Shown: in pieces, positions 11,409 to 21,900 of the stretch
How the letters are laid out: every line of letters starts with the position of its first letter
Position numbering within the stretch: the stretch's first letter is position 1
DNA from: Micrasema longulum
Lineage: Eukaryota > Arthropoda > Insecta > Trichoptera > Brachycentridae
Assembly: GCA_022494885.1 (NCBI GenBank)
Contig: JAGVSM010002945.1
Location: 1 to 64,000, forward strand
Length of the DNA: 64,000 nucleotides
Direction of reading: 5' to 3'
Program-made: the position numbers and the translations under genes
The notes under the pieces: generated by a model
The model's input: only the letters and a program-made list of their open reading frames with translations
The model's database searches: none
Told to the model about the DNA's origin: nothing

Positions 11409-11455
11409 TTTTATTTTTTTTATACGCCTCCACTCGTTTGCGAGTGATTTTTGAT
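11409..11455 (-). mobile_element. Extremely 5'-truncated LINE stub (about 47 bp)
   Basis: T-rich tail, then TATACGCCTCCACTCGTTTG and CGAGTGATTTTTGAT, bounded by the perfect 12-bp duplication AGGTACCTATTT at 11397-11408 and 11456-11467. The related Helitron H2 lacks this segment. CACTCG and CGAGTG form the 3'-end hairpin. Confidence 0.85.
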
Positions 11456-11546
11456 AGGTACCTATTTATCAATAAAAAGTCTTTTTCCAAGGTAATAGTA
11501 AGCAAGCCAATGTCCGGGCGGGACAACGTCAGTCGGGTCCCCTAGT

Positions 11547-12290
11547 TGTGAATATAACTTTTCACTATGTTACAACAACAGAATACATTTTTGACTGCAC
11601 TTGAAAAATCTGTTTCAATCTTCTTATAATGGACACTGATACATTTCTTTCAAAGCAGGGAAAAGATCACTTGGCGAATGAAGGGAGATTTTACATTACT
11701 GTTAGTAGTTCGGTTTGTGAAAATAAAGAATTTATTCCAATAGTATAATATTGCGCCCTAGTTGGTACAGGTTATTGCGAAGCGAAGACGATCGCAACAG
11801 GCACAGGTAACGGTGAACAATAATAATTATGCCATACATTTGTATTTCAAATTCGTCATCCTCATAGTACGAAAGGCGACGTTATACGTTAAAAAGACAC
11901 CTACATTTTTCGTTTTTCACTGTGGAACGAAATATTTTCATAAAAGGTACTTTGTTTTTTTAGCGTGTGTTTTTTGGCGGAATGTTTTTTAGTTAATTAA
12001 AAAAATCGAGAAAAAAATAGTATTCATAATTATTGTTATGATTTATTTATTCTTCTTTGAGTTAGATCATGACATATAATTTTTTTTAATACTAAAATTT
12101 TTTTTAATTTTTTTTTTTGTTATTTTTGTGATATTCTTTTTTACGAGGGGAACGATGCGGAGTGGCGTTTTGAAGGTATGCTTTTTTTCTTTGATTGAAA
12201 TTGTCTTTAGTAATATATGGAAAACTATAATTGGCCTATAATTTTGGTTTATTTGTAAATATTGATTTTTTTTCGTTATTTCGCTGTTCT
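11547..12290. other. AT-rich stretch, nothing recognised
   Basis: No family resemblance in any frame. T-runs lie at 12080-12120. The short frame at 11762-11992 has no recognisable domain. Confidence 0.4.
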
Positions 12291-12939
12291 TTCTTTTTTT
12301 ATATTTTTTATTTATTTATTATTATTTACTGGGGATATCAACAGCAATACATGTAAAAAATATGTTACAAATAAAATATACATATAATAAAACCAATGAC
12401 AGATATCCACAAAAATACATTAAATACACGTACAATACATACTAGTGTTTTTGTGTGAGTGTAAGTGAGTGAGAGGGTGGGTGTTATATTGGAATGAGGG
12501 TGGACAAGTGTGGAAATATTATTGCACAAGTGTCGAAAATAAAAGCCAAGCTAAAAGACAATATCTAGCAAAAATTAAAAACTGTGTTTTTTCTAATGCC
12601 ACCTGATAAATGATCGTAATCTTTCTAAACAGCTGACTCTAATAAATACATCTTAAATGTACACAAAAATCCTGATTTGATAAATATACGGTAAAAATAC
12701 CGAATACGTAAAACCTCAATTTCCTCAAAACTTTAAAAATGTTTTTTGTTGCATTCTTGCTTGGAACGGAAGTGTTGTTTTCTTTCAATATATAAATAAA
12801 AAATAACATCTAAAGAACTAATTACAAACATTTAATAACATTACATTTTGAATCAAAATTTATCATGAACATTTTTTTTCGAATTGATTTTGATAATTTC
12901 ATTGCTTTCCATTTGAATTTGTATTATTTTTATTGAACC
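12291..12939. other. Probable decayed LINE 3' end plus AT-rich DNA
   Basis: TTTATTTATTTATTATTATT at 12309-12330 looks like the A-rich LINE tail on the minus strand, followed by a GT-rich patch at 12450-12520. No reverse-transcriptase motif remains. Confidence 0.3.
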
Positions 12940-13913
12940 AATGAGGAACTTCAGCCCTACGGGAAATTGGATACAAAAAATGTTTTCTTACGCGGGGTAA
13001 AAATTAGAACATTAAATTGTACCTCAAAGTTTCTTGAAAATGTACAGAAAAAATAATAAAAAATATTTTGATAAAAACGCACTACTTTAAATGACGTCAC
13101 TGGTTCATGTAAATCATATCAAGCGCCTTGAATCAGTTCAACATCGTTTTATAAGAAAAATTGCATGGAAGATGGGATTGGAAAAAGGAGACTATTCATA
13201 TTCTGATATGGAGAGGTTTTTAAGCATATCAAGTCTTGAAAAACGCAGATGCATTGCAGATATAATCTGCATGTATAAAATTATGAACTGTCTCATTGAT
13301 GACCCTGAAATTTTGCAAAAGATTCTTTTTAACGTTCCCACCCGTAGACTAGAAATAATGAAATGCTTTTCCTCGGTCACTACAGGACCAATTATGGTGC
13401 ACAGTCGCCTTTGCCCAGAATGATCAGGCGGGTGAACGATCATCAAGATCTTGATTATTATGGTGTAAGGATGTCTTTCTTTACAAATCAGCTAAAGAAT
13501 CTGTATAGTTAGCCTATACTTTTTACTTAATCTAAAAAATCTATCATCTGTCTTTGCTGCTTATTTCTGTTCCTTATATTTTTTTATTCCTTTGTAAAAA
13601 TTTCTTTTAATTGTAATGTTTATAATGGACTTTGTCCGTAAATAAATAAATAAATAAATAAAACCTATGATCTGAGAGCTTTGGAAGATTTCCGGTCTGC
13701 TTGTCGCTTCTGGACCAATGGGAAGAACTGAATGAGAATAAGCGGAAATGAACCTCTGACGTTACACGCGGAGTTATTTCAGAAATACAAAACTTTGAAA
13801 AATCGTAGCGCCGATAATGCGATATATAAAAATTTAAAAAAAATATTTTTGACTTAGTTTAACAGTTTATTAACAAATAAAAAAAATTAAAAAAACCACT
13901 GAACTTCCTCATT
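12940..13913 (+). mobile_element. MITE (family T1), copy 1, split by a LINE
   Basis: Ends AATGAGGAACTTC (left) and GAACTTCCTCATT (right) are inverted. Internal blocks GAAATTxGATxxAAAAAATG, AACGCACTACTTT, CACGCGGAGTTATTTCAG and GACTTAGTTTAACAG are shared with 34155-36280 and 59035-59830. The LINE at 13112-13660 interrupts it. Confidence 0.8.
13112..13660 (+). pseudogene. LINE 3' fragment inserted in MITE T1
   Basis: Reads HIKRLESVQHRFIRKIAWKM, then SISSLEKRRCIADIICMYKI and ILFNVPTRR, the C-terminal region of a Jockey/CR1-type ORF2. Frameshifts follow. The 3' hairpin GGAC-TTT-GTCC (13627-13637) is followed by GTAAATAAATAAATAAATA. Confidence 0.88.
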
Positions 13914-14319
13914 GATTTTATCAACAATGTTTCGAATGTTATTGACGGAATCAAAGGAAGAGCCGCTACTATTCGAACGAAACATCTCCTTAGAACTTCA
14001 GAATTGAAAACGTTGCGAACTATCGTGGCCACGTGGGTACAACCCCTGGAGATAGGATACCTTAGCATCAAAATATATAAAGTTAAAATAAGGATACGTA
14101 TAAGGAAGGGAGGAAAGCAAAAAGAGATACAAAGTGAGATAAATTATTTCATTTGATGAATTAATGCGTAAGAGAAAACTTTCACTACATCACTTCTCTT
14201 AAATACGTCTGCGCTTGTAGAACTTTTTATGACCGCCGGAAGATGATTATAGAACCTAAAGCGCTTCGTGGTTGATTGATTAGTCGTTACTTAAAAGTGT
14301 TTACTTTTATTTTTTTCAA

Positions 14320-14500
14320 TCAACGGCAACGTATGGTATCATTGGATGGGGAGGCAGCGCTGCTAGCATATTTGATCCAGTTTTTATAGTACAAAAAGTC
14401 ATACTTAGGATAATAAAATTTGAAAGCGGTAAAGTTCTTGACTTGCGGCAGCTATTTGTTAAAGAGGCACTTGTGAACTTCTAGAAATCTAAAGACAAAT
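14320..14500 (+). pseudogene. Short LINE ORF2 C-terminal fragment
   Basis: One frame gives YGIIGWGGSAASIFDPVFIV, then QKVILRIIKFESG and LDLRQLFVKEALVNF, the usual C-terminal pattern after the reverse-transcriptase domain. Both sides are lost. Confidence 0.7.
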
Positions 14501-15499
14501 AAGGTCACAATAAAATATACAGATCCGATCTGCGGGAATAATAAATTACACTGGTCCGATCACTCACTCAAAGCTGGCACAAAGAAGCTTTAGCTTCCTG
14601 GCCCTTAATTTCTATAATCATCTTCTTTTATTATTTTAGGTAATGACCAATCAATTATATCACGAATTGCTTAAAAAATTCAAGTCAGTTTTCTTAATTT
14701 TGGTGTTTATTACATTCTGTCCTGTTAATTGTCTAATTTGTACCATTATAATACCGCTTTTTAAAGTATTTTCCATAACATGTAATAATGCTAAAGAATT
14801 TGAATATACCGGAAGGCTCGTAGAACCAAGTTTGTATACATCGTACTGTGTCCAAAAGTTCCCCCTCTACCCGATATCCCACCTGCGAGCATGCGTGAAG
14901 TGGCCCCGTTATGTTGCCAGACCGTGAACAATATACACAAATATAAGATAATTTTGTGTTATGTTATATTTTACAACAAGAAATATTTTACTGACTGGAC
15001 TCAGGTACTTTCACAGGTACGTACAAAAAATCAGGTTCTTTGATTAGGCAAACCTTAAAAAAACATTAAATTATCATTTAGTTATTAAGTAAATTAATGT
15101 CGTTAAATATTACACTACGGCTTATTAATAGAAAGCCGGGTTAAAATTCGTCTACCCTGGCAATACTTACAAAATATCTACGTAATTTTATTCAACAATC
15201 TGACAGATGCAGATGGTAAAATAATTGAATTCTTAAATAATATTACTTGTGAATTTGCTTCTGACACATGACATGTGATCCTACCGTATTTCATTTTTAT
15301 CCCAGCAGTATTTTGACACTTGCAAACGACACACCACGGCATAACTGAATTTAAATCGGCAGTTGCGTACTAAGCGACGTTTACAGAGCACCTAATGGTC
15401 AAAACGTAAAACTACTCGTTTGTGAGCAGTTTAGTCGGATTCAGTTTGATGCGCGTATGCGGTTTCTGGACTTTTTTAATTCTATGGGTAAATTAGTAT
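14501..15499. other. No gene recognised
   Basis: AT-rich with a 94-codon open frame at 14643-14927 that resembles nothing I know and lacks codon or GC signal. No repeats noticed except short A/T runs. Confidence 0.35.
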
Positions 15500-15560
15500 G
15501 AAAATAAAATTATGCAACACTTATAACAAAGTTTTATTTTCATAATAATTTATAATGAAG
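15500..15560. repeat. Fragment of the P3 inverted-arm repeat
   Basis: TATGAAAATAAAATTATGCA and, opposite, GTTTTATTTTCATAATAATT match the outer arms of the element at 32017-32592 with the middle missing. Confidence 0.5.
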
Positions 15561-15927
15561 TGTTACGAAGTAAATGCCAATTCAATTAACTATATTATTA
15601 TAATTGTGTTTAATCTTGCTTTGGTATATCCATAAGTGCCATGTTTGCAAAATATAAATAATATCAGGTTCGCTCTCTAACCAAACACATTGTCAGCACT
15701 CTCTCCTTGACGTGTATATCAGGTAAATTGTTCTCATAACTGAGGTGTATTTCTCCATTAGCGAATCTGTTGATTTCTCCTATCCTAAACAATAAAGACG
15801 ATACTGAAAGTATTATACTTGTGAATTTTTCATTTCGATTTTTTGATATTTACATTTTTTTTGCGTCAATCTCTATTTTAACTGTCATGCTTTTTATAAT
15901 TACATATTTGTGATTTTTTATATTTGT

Positions 15928-16188
15928 GTCGGCCTCGTGGTGTAATGGTCAGCGCATTTGCCTACCATGCGATGGGTCTCGGGTCCGATTCCCAAAACGG
16001 TTGAGATGAAATAATATTAAAAAGGGTTTTACACCAGAATATTTCATAGTCCCTGGACTTGTACCTCAAGCGTAAGACTGAGCATCTTACCTTCATGTAA
16101 CAAGAATAATCAAGATACGCTGCGTTTGGTGTACCAATGCAGTGCCGTATGCACCATTAGGTGCGGAAAGGGAATGATGTTGATGAAA
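15928..16188 (+). mobile_element. SINE (family S1), near full length
   Basis: GTCGGCCTCGTGGTGTAATG holds the A box TGGTGTAATGG (15938-15948). The B box GGTCCGATTCC (15982-15992) differs from consensus by one base. The body includes CCAGAATATTTCATAGTCCC and AGCGTAAGACTGA, and the tail is GTGCGGAAAGGGAATGATG. The tRNA-like head with a CTACCAT anticodon-loop position resembles tRNA-Gly/Asp. Confidence 0.9.
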
Positions 16189-16257
16189 TTTATTTCAGTC
16201 AATAGAAAAAAAAATTGTCATGGTACAGTGCGTTCGAATGTTTAATAAACCGATTAA

Positions 16258-16515
16258 TATATTACAACAGAGATGAAGATAATTTTGAAGAAGATAATAT
16301 ACAAGTCTAGGCATTTACAGTGCTTACCTGTCACTGGTTGGTTTAATTGGCCACTTTATAGACTGTGTTATATTCTCCACTCTGCTTATCTTTGAACGTC
16401 TATATTCCATCACCCCTTGACATTTTTGGATTTAAAGATCTGAAACCTTTAATGATGCGGATGAGAAACATCTGACTGAAATATGTCACCTACAAAAAAG
16501 GCAACACTTGAAAAT
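16258..16515 (+). repeat. Repeat with GGTTTAATTGGCCA core plus adjoining segment
   Basis: ATTACAACAGAGATGAAGAT and TTGGTTTAATTGGCCACTTT match 42150-42260. The right part (16435-16510, CTGAAACCTTTAATGATGCG) matches 45-120 of the window. Confidence 0.55.
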
Positions 16516-16596
16516 AATTTTGAACTTTTATTATGGTAATGTTGTAATTTTTTGAATCAATAACTAACTCCCTAGGACGTGAAATCCAGTCATTGT

Positions 16597-16868
16597 AATA
16601 AAATAAATAAAACAACTTTGTTTTTAACCACTAATTTTTATTTTTCACCGACCGGTTTCAAAGCAAACAAGCTTCTTTGTCAAGGTTTACGTAATTAATG
16701 AATTGATTCCTTTTTATTTTATTTCTATCAAGTTCACTAAATACTAAAAAAGGAATCAATTCATTAGTTACGTAAACCTTGACAAAGAAGCTTGTTTGCT
16801 TTGAAACGGGTCGGTGAAAAATAAAAATTAGTGGTTAAAAACAAAGTTGTTTTTTTTATTTTATTATA
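16597..16868. repeat. P1 palindrome: two repeat units tail to tail
   Basis: The left half includes AACAACTTTGTTTTTAACCA, GACCGGTTTCAAAGCAAACA and AGCTTCTTTGTCAAGGTTTA; the right half is its reverse complement with few changes, around a centre of about 20-30 bases. Single units occur at 3757, 39655, 47070 and 55482. Confidence 0.9.
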
Positions 16869-17379
16869 ATGAATAACCACAAAGTTAGTGCTTCTAATAT
16901 AAACTCTATATCCAGTCTTTAAATATTTGGACAAACTCGAAATATTGTTTATTAAACCTATTAAACGCTCTTAAAATAATACAAAGATTTATTATCAAAA
17001 TAATTTTAAAGAATTCTTCAACATTAAATTTTTTTTTCGCTCGTAATCAAATTTCTGTCAACTCTTCATTTTACTGTTATATAAAAAAAGTTACATAAAA
17101 AAATTCGCATAGTAGTAATATATTCACAAAATTACTAAAAATTCTCATATTTTACCTAAATATTGCAGACATAAACGATGCGATTAATTCCTAGAATTTT
17201 TAACATACAATTTTTGCACGAGTTTTAATGAATTGCTTCAAACCCACTTTTTTACATTATAAAATCAATAACTATGTAACTGTCATTTTAGCTTTGTTTT
17301 ATTCACTGTTTAGATTCTGCGCAAAACGTATTAATTTCAAATTTTAAATCGTTTTTAACATCGAAATTGCTATCACACA
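16869..17379. other. AT-rich stretch
   Basis: Short match to the 780-830 repeat (AATATTTGGACAAACTCGAA at 16924). Otherwise nothing recognised. Confidence 0.35.
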
Positions 17380-17710
17380 ATCTGATTGTTTTTTAAGCAT
17401 CCTTATCTGAAGCGTTGGAATGATCGTTCTGCCTTGTGCAGAATTTTAATAATCCTCGCGATCCGGTACGGAGCACAGGAAATCAGAAGTTCGAAGAGGT
17501 TGAAATTTTTGACTCGCGGTCGTAACGGCACAGGTGAGGCGGTTCTCGGTGCAACAGTCTCGCGGCTCACGGCTCCACTGATCGTCGGTTGACCCAGATC
17601 TGGGGCCTTGACCGCCGTCGCTAGAACGAAGAACCGTTTTCACTCCGCCCGTTGCTCTCGTCGGCTCCTCTCTTCCTTGCTCGGCACCCTTCCCCCTGTG
17701 TAAAAAAAAC
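17380..17710. promoter_or_regulatory. CpG-rich island, possible promoter or noncoding exon
   Basis: Runs of CpG (CTCGCGGTCGTAACGGCAC, GACCGCCGTCGCTAGAACG) stand out from the AT-rich surroundings. A donor-like CAG/GTGAGG lies at 17531-17539. No frame on either strand has a known domain. It is 10 kb upstream of the first Flo2 exon seen. A promoter or 5' UTR is possible but unproven; it could also be a GC-rich repeat. Confidence 0.25.
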
Positions 17711-18259
17711 CTGACGCATTTTGAACGATCTTGCTCACGACTTGTAAATAATTGTAATTCACTTTCAATTGGTATTTTTCTGCCTTACCTGACTTCCTAC
17801 CGAAATAATTCAATGATGTAACCAATTTTTTTGTTTGAAAATCTTATACGGCCTCAGCCAATTACAACAGTTACATGAAGAAACATAAATGCAAGAAACT
17901 GAACAAAAAGAACATAAAACTATTTAGCAAAGACAAACAAGGGCAAAACAATAATTGTACACCATTTATTCATAAAAATGAAAGACCTATAACTTCGAGC
18001 TAAACCATGCCAATCCAACATCATCCCACACTGTTCAGTTGCGAAGAGATCTACGAAAAGCCGGAAGATCTATCCCAAAGAATTCCAAGTCGTGTGATGA
18101 ATTGACTAATCTACACATTCTGGACATTGGGGCATAAAAACCAAAGTTGCTCTTTTATGAATAGCAGATTTTGACTTCTGGTGACACGGTTGGGAACATG
18201 AAAAGAAATTGATTGCAACAGAGATGGGACATCACTTATAGCATTGAGTATTTTTAAAT
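17711..18259. other. No gene recognised
   Basis: Mixed-composition DNA without known motifs or repeats I could match inside the window. Confidence 0.35.
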
Positions 18260-18995
18260 TATTATTATTATGCTGCTCTGTTTAAAACTAAATCATGGTT
18301 ATTTTCATATGACACTGTTATTTTAAGATTGTTATTTATTTTAATTTTATTTTATTATTAATAAATTTCATAAAAAGTACATGTTTTTGTAAAATTCTAA
18401 ACATATCTACTTTTACACATCTAGTAAATGTTATCACTGTAACTCTCCAAAAAAGAGACTAACTCTTGTGCTTGGAGAGTGACTTACACTGTTTTAGTTG
18501 TTTATTTATAGGAGTTTATATATATTTAAATACGAGTACACGAAAAGAAAAATAAAAACATAGGATATATAAAGAAAAAATATAAAACAATAATACATTC
18601 ATACTAATTAAAATTTAATATTGTTTTTACACGTGTTCAAAAAATTTCTTTGGATTAACCTCAAATTTATTTATTGATATATTGTGTTTAATAGTTTTTA
18701 GTTCATTGGGAAGATTATTATAATTTTTTACACTTTTGAAGACAAAGCTATTTTAACCATGACTTGTATGGAATTTAGGAATTTTAATATTATGTTGGTA
18801 TCTGAGTGACTTATTCATCTCAAATTCTTTTATTTTTTCTTCTTTATAAATTTGCATAATATAATTTATTTTATAAAGAGGGTCTACTATATGAACCTTG
18901 AATATTTTATAAAGACTTTCCGTATTAAAAGATGAGGGTTTCTTTGAAATTACTTTAGTAATTATTCTTTGTACAATTTTAATTATTTAGTATTT
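18260..18995 (-). pseudogene. LINE 3' fragment, decayed, minus strand
   Basis: The T-rich side at 18335-18365 is the A-tail read on the plus strand. The following sequence (TTCATTGGGAAGATTATTATAATT at 18701-18725, coding NNLPNEL-like on minus) and the RYQHNIKIPKF-like block fit a LINE ORF2 C-terminus. Many stops. Confidence 0.55.
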
Positions 18996-18998
18996 ATT

Positions 18999-19131
18999 AG
19001 TCTCTGGACTGACACCTGAAACGTAAGACTGACTAATGATCATCTTACCTTCATGTAACAAAATATATTAAGATGCGCTGAGATGCACCAATGCACCAAT
19101 GCAGTGCCCTATGCACCATGATGATTATTAT
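18999..19131 (+). repeat. SINE S1, 3' half only
   Basis: TAGTCTCTGGACTGACACCT, then CATCTTACCTTCATGTAACA and GCAGTGCCCTATGCACCATG, match the body of S1 (for example 16050-16160). The tRNA-like head is absent. Confidence 0.75.
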
Positions 19132-19599
19132 ATTTTGGACCTTTTTTTGTAAAAAAAAACTATTTCTTTTTAAAATGTTGTATGCACACATTGTATAATT
19201 TTTTGAATATTTTTTTATTATTATTATTTATAATTTATATCTCAGCGTATTCTTTATATGTAACTGCTGTGTTAGAGTACTTATGTGCCGTAAAACTTTT
19301 TTTTACTGTTAACATTATTTTTAAGTTTTTGTGTTCTATCACTGCGTACGTGTATATTATTAAATAAACCATTAAAATATTCTGTTCATTATGTCAAAAG
19401 TCCTACACGGATCATGATGTATTTTTATTTCTGCTCAAATCGTACAAGAATTATTAATTCTTAATAAATTATTATCATCTATTAAAGTGAAGTGGATAAA
19501 AAGTTGGATAAAAAAGTATGAAAGTTGGCCAATTACTGTCAAAATGCGACCTCTAAACAGATAACGGCTTGCAGATATTTTGAAAAAACAACAAAAATC
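19132..19599. other. AT-rich stretch, nothing recognised
   Basis: An open frame at 19182-19367 is hydrophobic by AT bias only. No family resemblance. Confidence 0.4.
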
Positions 19600-19740
19600 T
19601 TGCAAAGGAATATAAATAAAGAAGAAGTGAGGTTACTGACTGCATAATAAATGTAAACAATAAATGTCTCGAACAAGTAGAAGAATTGATGTATCTGGGA
19701 AGCATGTTTTCGAGAGACGGAAGAGTAGAAAAAGATGTTT
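19600..19740 (+). pseudogene. RTE-like LINE, left part of a split copy
   Basis: Encodes NKCLEQVEELMYLGSMFSRD then GRVEKDV, matching the YLGSMFTRDG region at 56230-56290. The minus-strand LINE at 19741-20636 interrupts it. Confidence 0.85.
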
Positions 19741-20636
19741 TTTTTTTTTTTATTTACTTACAATTTTAAAAAACCCGTTAGGGTTACATTAGAAATTTAA
19801 TATTGTCTAGTCATTTTATGTCTCGTCTAGTCTAGTTAGTTCAGTCATCATGTGCTTTTTCAGATTGATTTTAAATTTGTCTCCAGTAAAAATTTTCAAG
19901 TAGTAAGGTAGGTCGTTGTAGTGTTTAAGTCCATTATGTAGCATTTTTGACTGTCCTGTGTTTGTCTTTGCTTTTTCAATATGATAGTGTTGTTGTTGTC
20001 TGGTGTTATATTTGTGTATGTCAGCATTTTTGACTAATATTATGTCGTCGTCTTGTATGTTTCCCAGTGCTATTTTGTGCACAATTTTTAAGGTCTCAAT
20101 TTTAGTCAAGTAGTTTATGTCAAACTGGTGTGTTTTTTTGTACAGTTCAGTCGTAGAGGTCAGGTGGGGTAGGTTGCATGTTAGTTTAAGAATTTTATTT
20201 TGTTGTCTTTGTATTCTTGTTATGTCTGTCTTGTTACCAGTTCCCCATAAGGCGATCATGTAACTCAATTTACTTTTGACATAGGCTTCGTACATCATAA
20301 TTTTTTCCTTTCTCGGTATAAAATCTTTAATTTTGTAGAAGAGGCTATGTAGTGATGCCATTACTTTAGTGAATCCGTCTATGTGTTTGGTCCATTTTAA
20401 TTGTCGGTCCATTGTGAGTCCTAGGTAAGTCACATGTTCTAGTTCTTTAAGAGTTTCGTTGTTTATTTTTATGTTCATGTTATGGTTCTTCTTTTGTGTT
20501 TCGAAATGTATTATATTGCATTTCTAGGCATTTAGTGTAAATAAGTTTTTGTTTGTCCATTCTAATAGTTTTTGCACGTCAATGTTGATGGTTTTAGTCG
20601 TTTCAATGTCATTTTTGTTTTCATATAAAATTCCTA
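19741..20636 (-). pseudogene. LINE ORF2 C-terminal fragment, 220 open codons
   Basis: The frame 20478-19816 reads MNIKINNETLKELEHVTYLG, then LTMDRQLKWTKHID, KSKLSYMIALWGTGN, IQRQQNKILKLTCNLPHLTS and HKYNTRQQQHYHIEKA, ending ELTRLDET. This is the region after the reverse-transcriptase active site in a Jockey/CR1-type LINE. The 3' hairpin AACCC-GTTA-GGGTT lies at 19772-19785 and the T-run at 19738-19752 is the A-tail. It was inserted antisense into an RTE-like copy. Relatives lie at 25521-26262 and 27400-27690. Confidence 0.9.
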
Positions 20637-21156
20637 AAGTTGAAAGGAGAGTGAAAGCGGGCAACAAAATGAACGGCGCAATAAGCACAGTAATTGCTTA
20701 TAAAAATATGTCAATCGAAGCTAAACTGGCAGAGGAAGGATGAAAGCCGAGTGAATGCGTTTGAAATGCGACCTTTTATATGGAAATCGATGTATGACAG
20801 GGTTGCAAATGATGAAATCAGGCGAGAGTGTAAATCTGAGTCGGGTATAATTGATAAGATTAAGAAAAGGTCTTTGAGATGGTTTGGTGATCTAGAACGA
20901 ATGGACGACGAAAGAATGGTAAAACAAGTATATCTGGCAAAAATGAACGGTAACGTAAGACGAAGACGTGGCATGATCAGATGAACCAAAATCTTAAGTC
21001 TGGTCTCATGTCAAAAGCAGGCAGAACCGAAGGGCATGTTTGACAAGATGTGTGAATTTGGAAGAAGCTAGAAATGTATGCCAGGATAGACGTGTGTGGC
21101 GGTCCATTCTCTCTGCCTACCTCTACGGGGAAATGGCGTGATGGTAGTATTAGTAC
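20637..21156 (+). pseudogene. RTE-like LINE, right part of the split copy
   Basis: Resumes as VERRVKAGNKMNGA, then SIEAKLA. A small deletion joins two copies of ACTGGCAG, removing about 20 codons (the VPTLMYGSE region). It then reads WQRKDESRVNAFEMR, IIDKIKKRSLRWFGDLERMD and ends ATGGCGTGATGGTAGTATTAG. Frameshifted. Confidence 0.87.
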
Positions 21157-21431
21157 CAATAAATGAAATTTCTACTTAAATATTCGAATGATATAAACCG
21201 ATAAACTTTTTTGGAGTCAGCGTTTAATAAAAAGGCGGACTTGTTTCACTTATAATTACATTGTAATTTAATGTTATTGGTGTTCTTAATTTGTCTAATT
21301 ATTATTCTTTCAAGTCATTTTTACACTTTCATTGCACACTTACGACTTTCCTTACGAATAATGATGACGTTCTACCATAAAATTTACAACAATGATTAAA
21401 ACTACAAATCGTGCTTATAAATTAATTATTA

Positions 21432-21504
21432 TCATCATTTTCATTTCCACATCCAGTGGTGCATAAGGCGCTGCATTATTACTCCAAATGCGGCATATTT
21501 TGTT
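21432..21504 (-). repeat. SINE S1, 3' end fragment
   Basis: ATCATCATTTTCATTTCCAC, then AGTGGTGCATAAGGCGCTGC, are the S1 3' terminus in reverse complement. Confidence 0.65.
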
Positions 21505-21540
21505 TTTTTTTTATTATTAAAAAAAGGAATGTATGTTTAT

Positions 21541-21690
21541 TTACGTATCTCCATATACATACACACACACGTAGGCACACGTATAAACATACATACTCAC
21601 ACTTGCATACATACACTTACACACACATGTATACATGCATTTATACATACATATAAATACACATAAATATACATATACCCACATACAAAT
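21541..21690. repeat. (ACAT/ACAC)-rich microsatellite
   Basis: Imperfect CATACA/CACACA repeats over about 150 bases. They create spurious open frames on both strands. Confidence 0.9.
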
Positions 21691-21900
21691 ACGTGGTTTT
21701 TTATATTGATTTTTTTTTGTGTTTTTATTTTTTATTTTTTTTATTTTCGATGTACATGGGAATACTTTTTTTTTCAAGAGTAAAAACTCTTAAAAATACG
21801 TTATAGAATTTAAAAGATAAGATTATGTTTATATATTAGAACTTAACTATAAGCATTTAAGTTTGTAAGTGAACATTCTTGATGGAAGTTCATTGTAATT

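Larger units (their letters stand above)
10621..11546 (+). mobile_element. Non-autonomous Helitron, copy H1
   Basis: Starts TCTTTATGTACATTATTC and ends GGGTCCCCTAGT, i.e. CTAGT followed by T. The 3' part has GGGACAACGTCAGTCGGGTC, which can form the subterminal hairpin. It shares long stretches with 53702-54396, for example CAACATTCGCTTTTTATGGA and GCATTCATGAATAAAGTGCA. A SINE (10970-11225) and a 47-bp LINE stub (11409-11455) were inserted later. Confidence 0.78.

Noticed and set aside
13091..13423. 110-codon frame as a start-to-stop gene
   Set aside because: Its first codons are MITE sequence; the rest is a LINE fragment in frame by chance.
14643..14927. 94-codon frame with hydrophobic N-terminus
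   Set aside because: Composition follows local AT bias; no domain, no splice or promoter support.
15928..16010. True tRNA gene
   Set aside because: It has A and B boxes but no intact acceptor stem, and it continues into the SINE body; same for all S1-S3 heads.
21456..21777. Histidine/tyrosine-rich proteins on both strands
   Set aside because: Products of an ACAT/ACAC microsatellite read in open frames.
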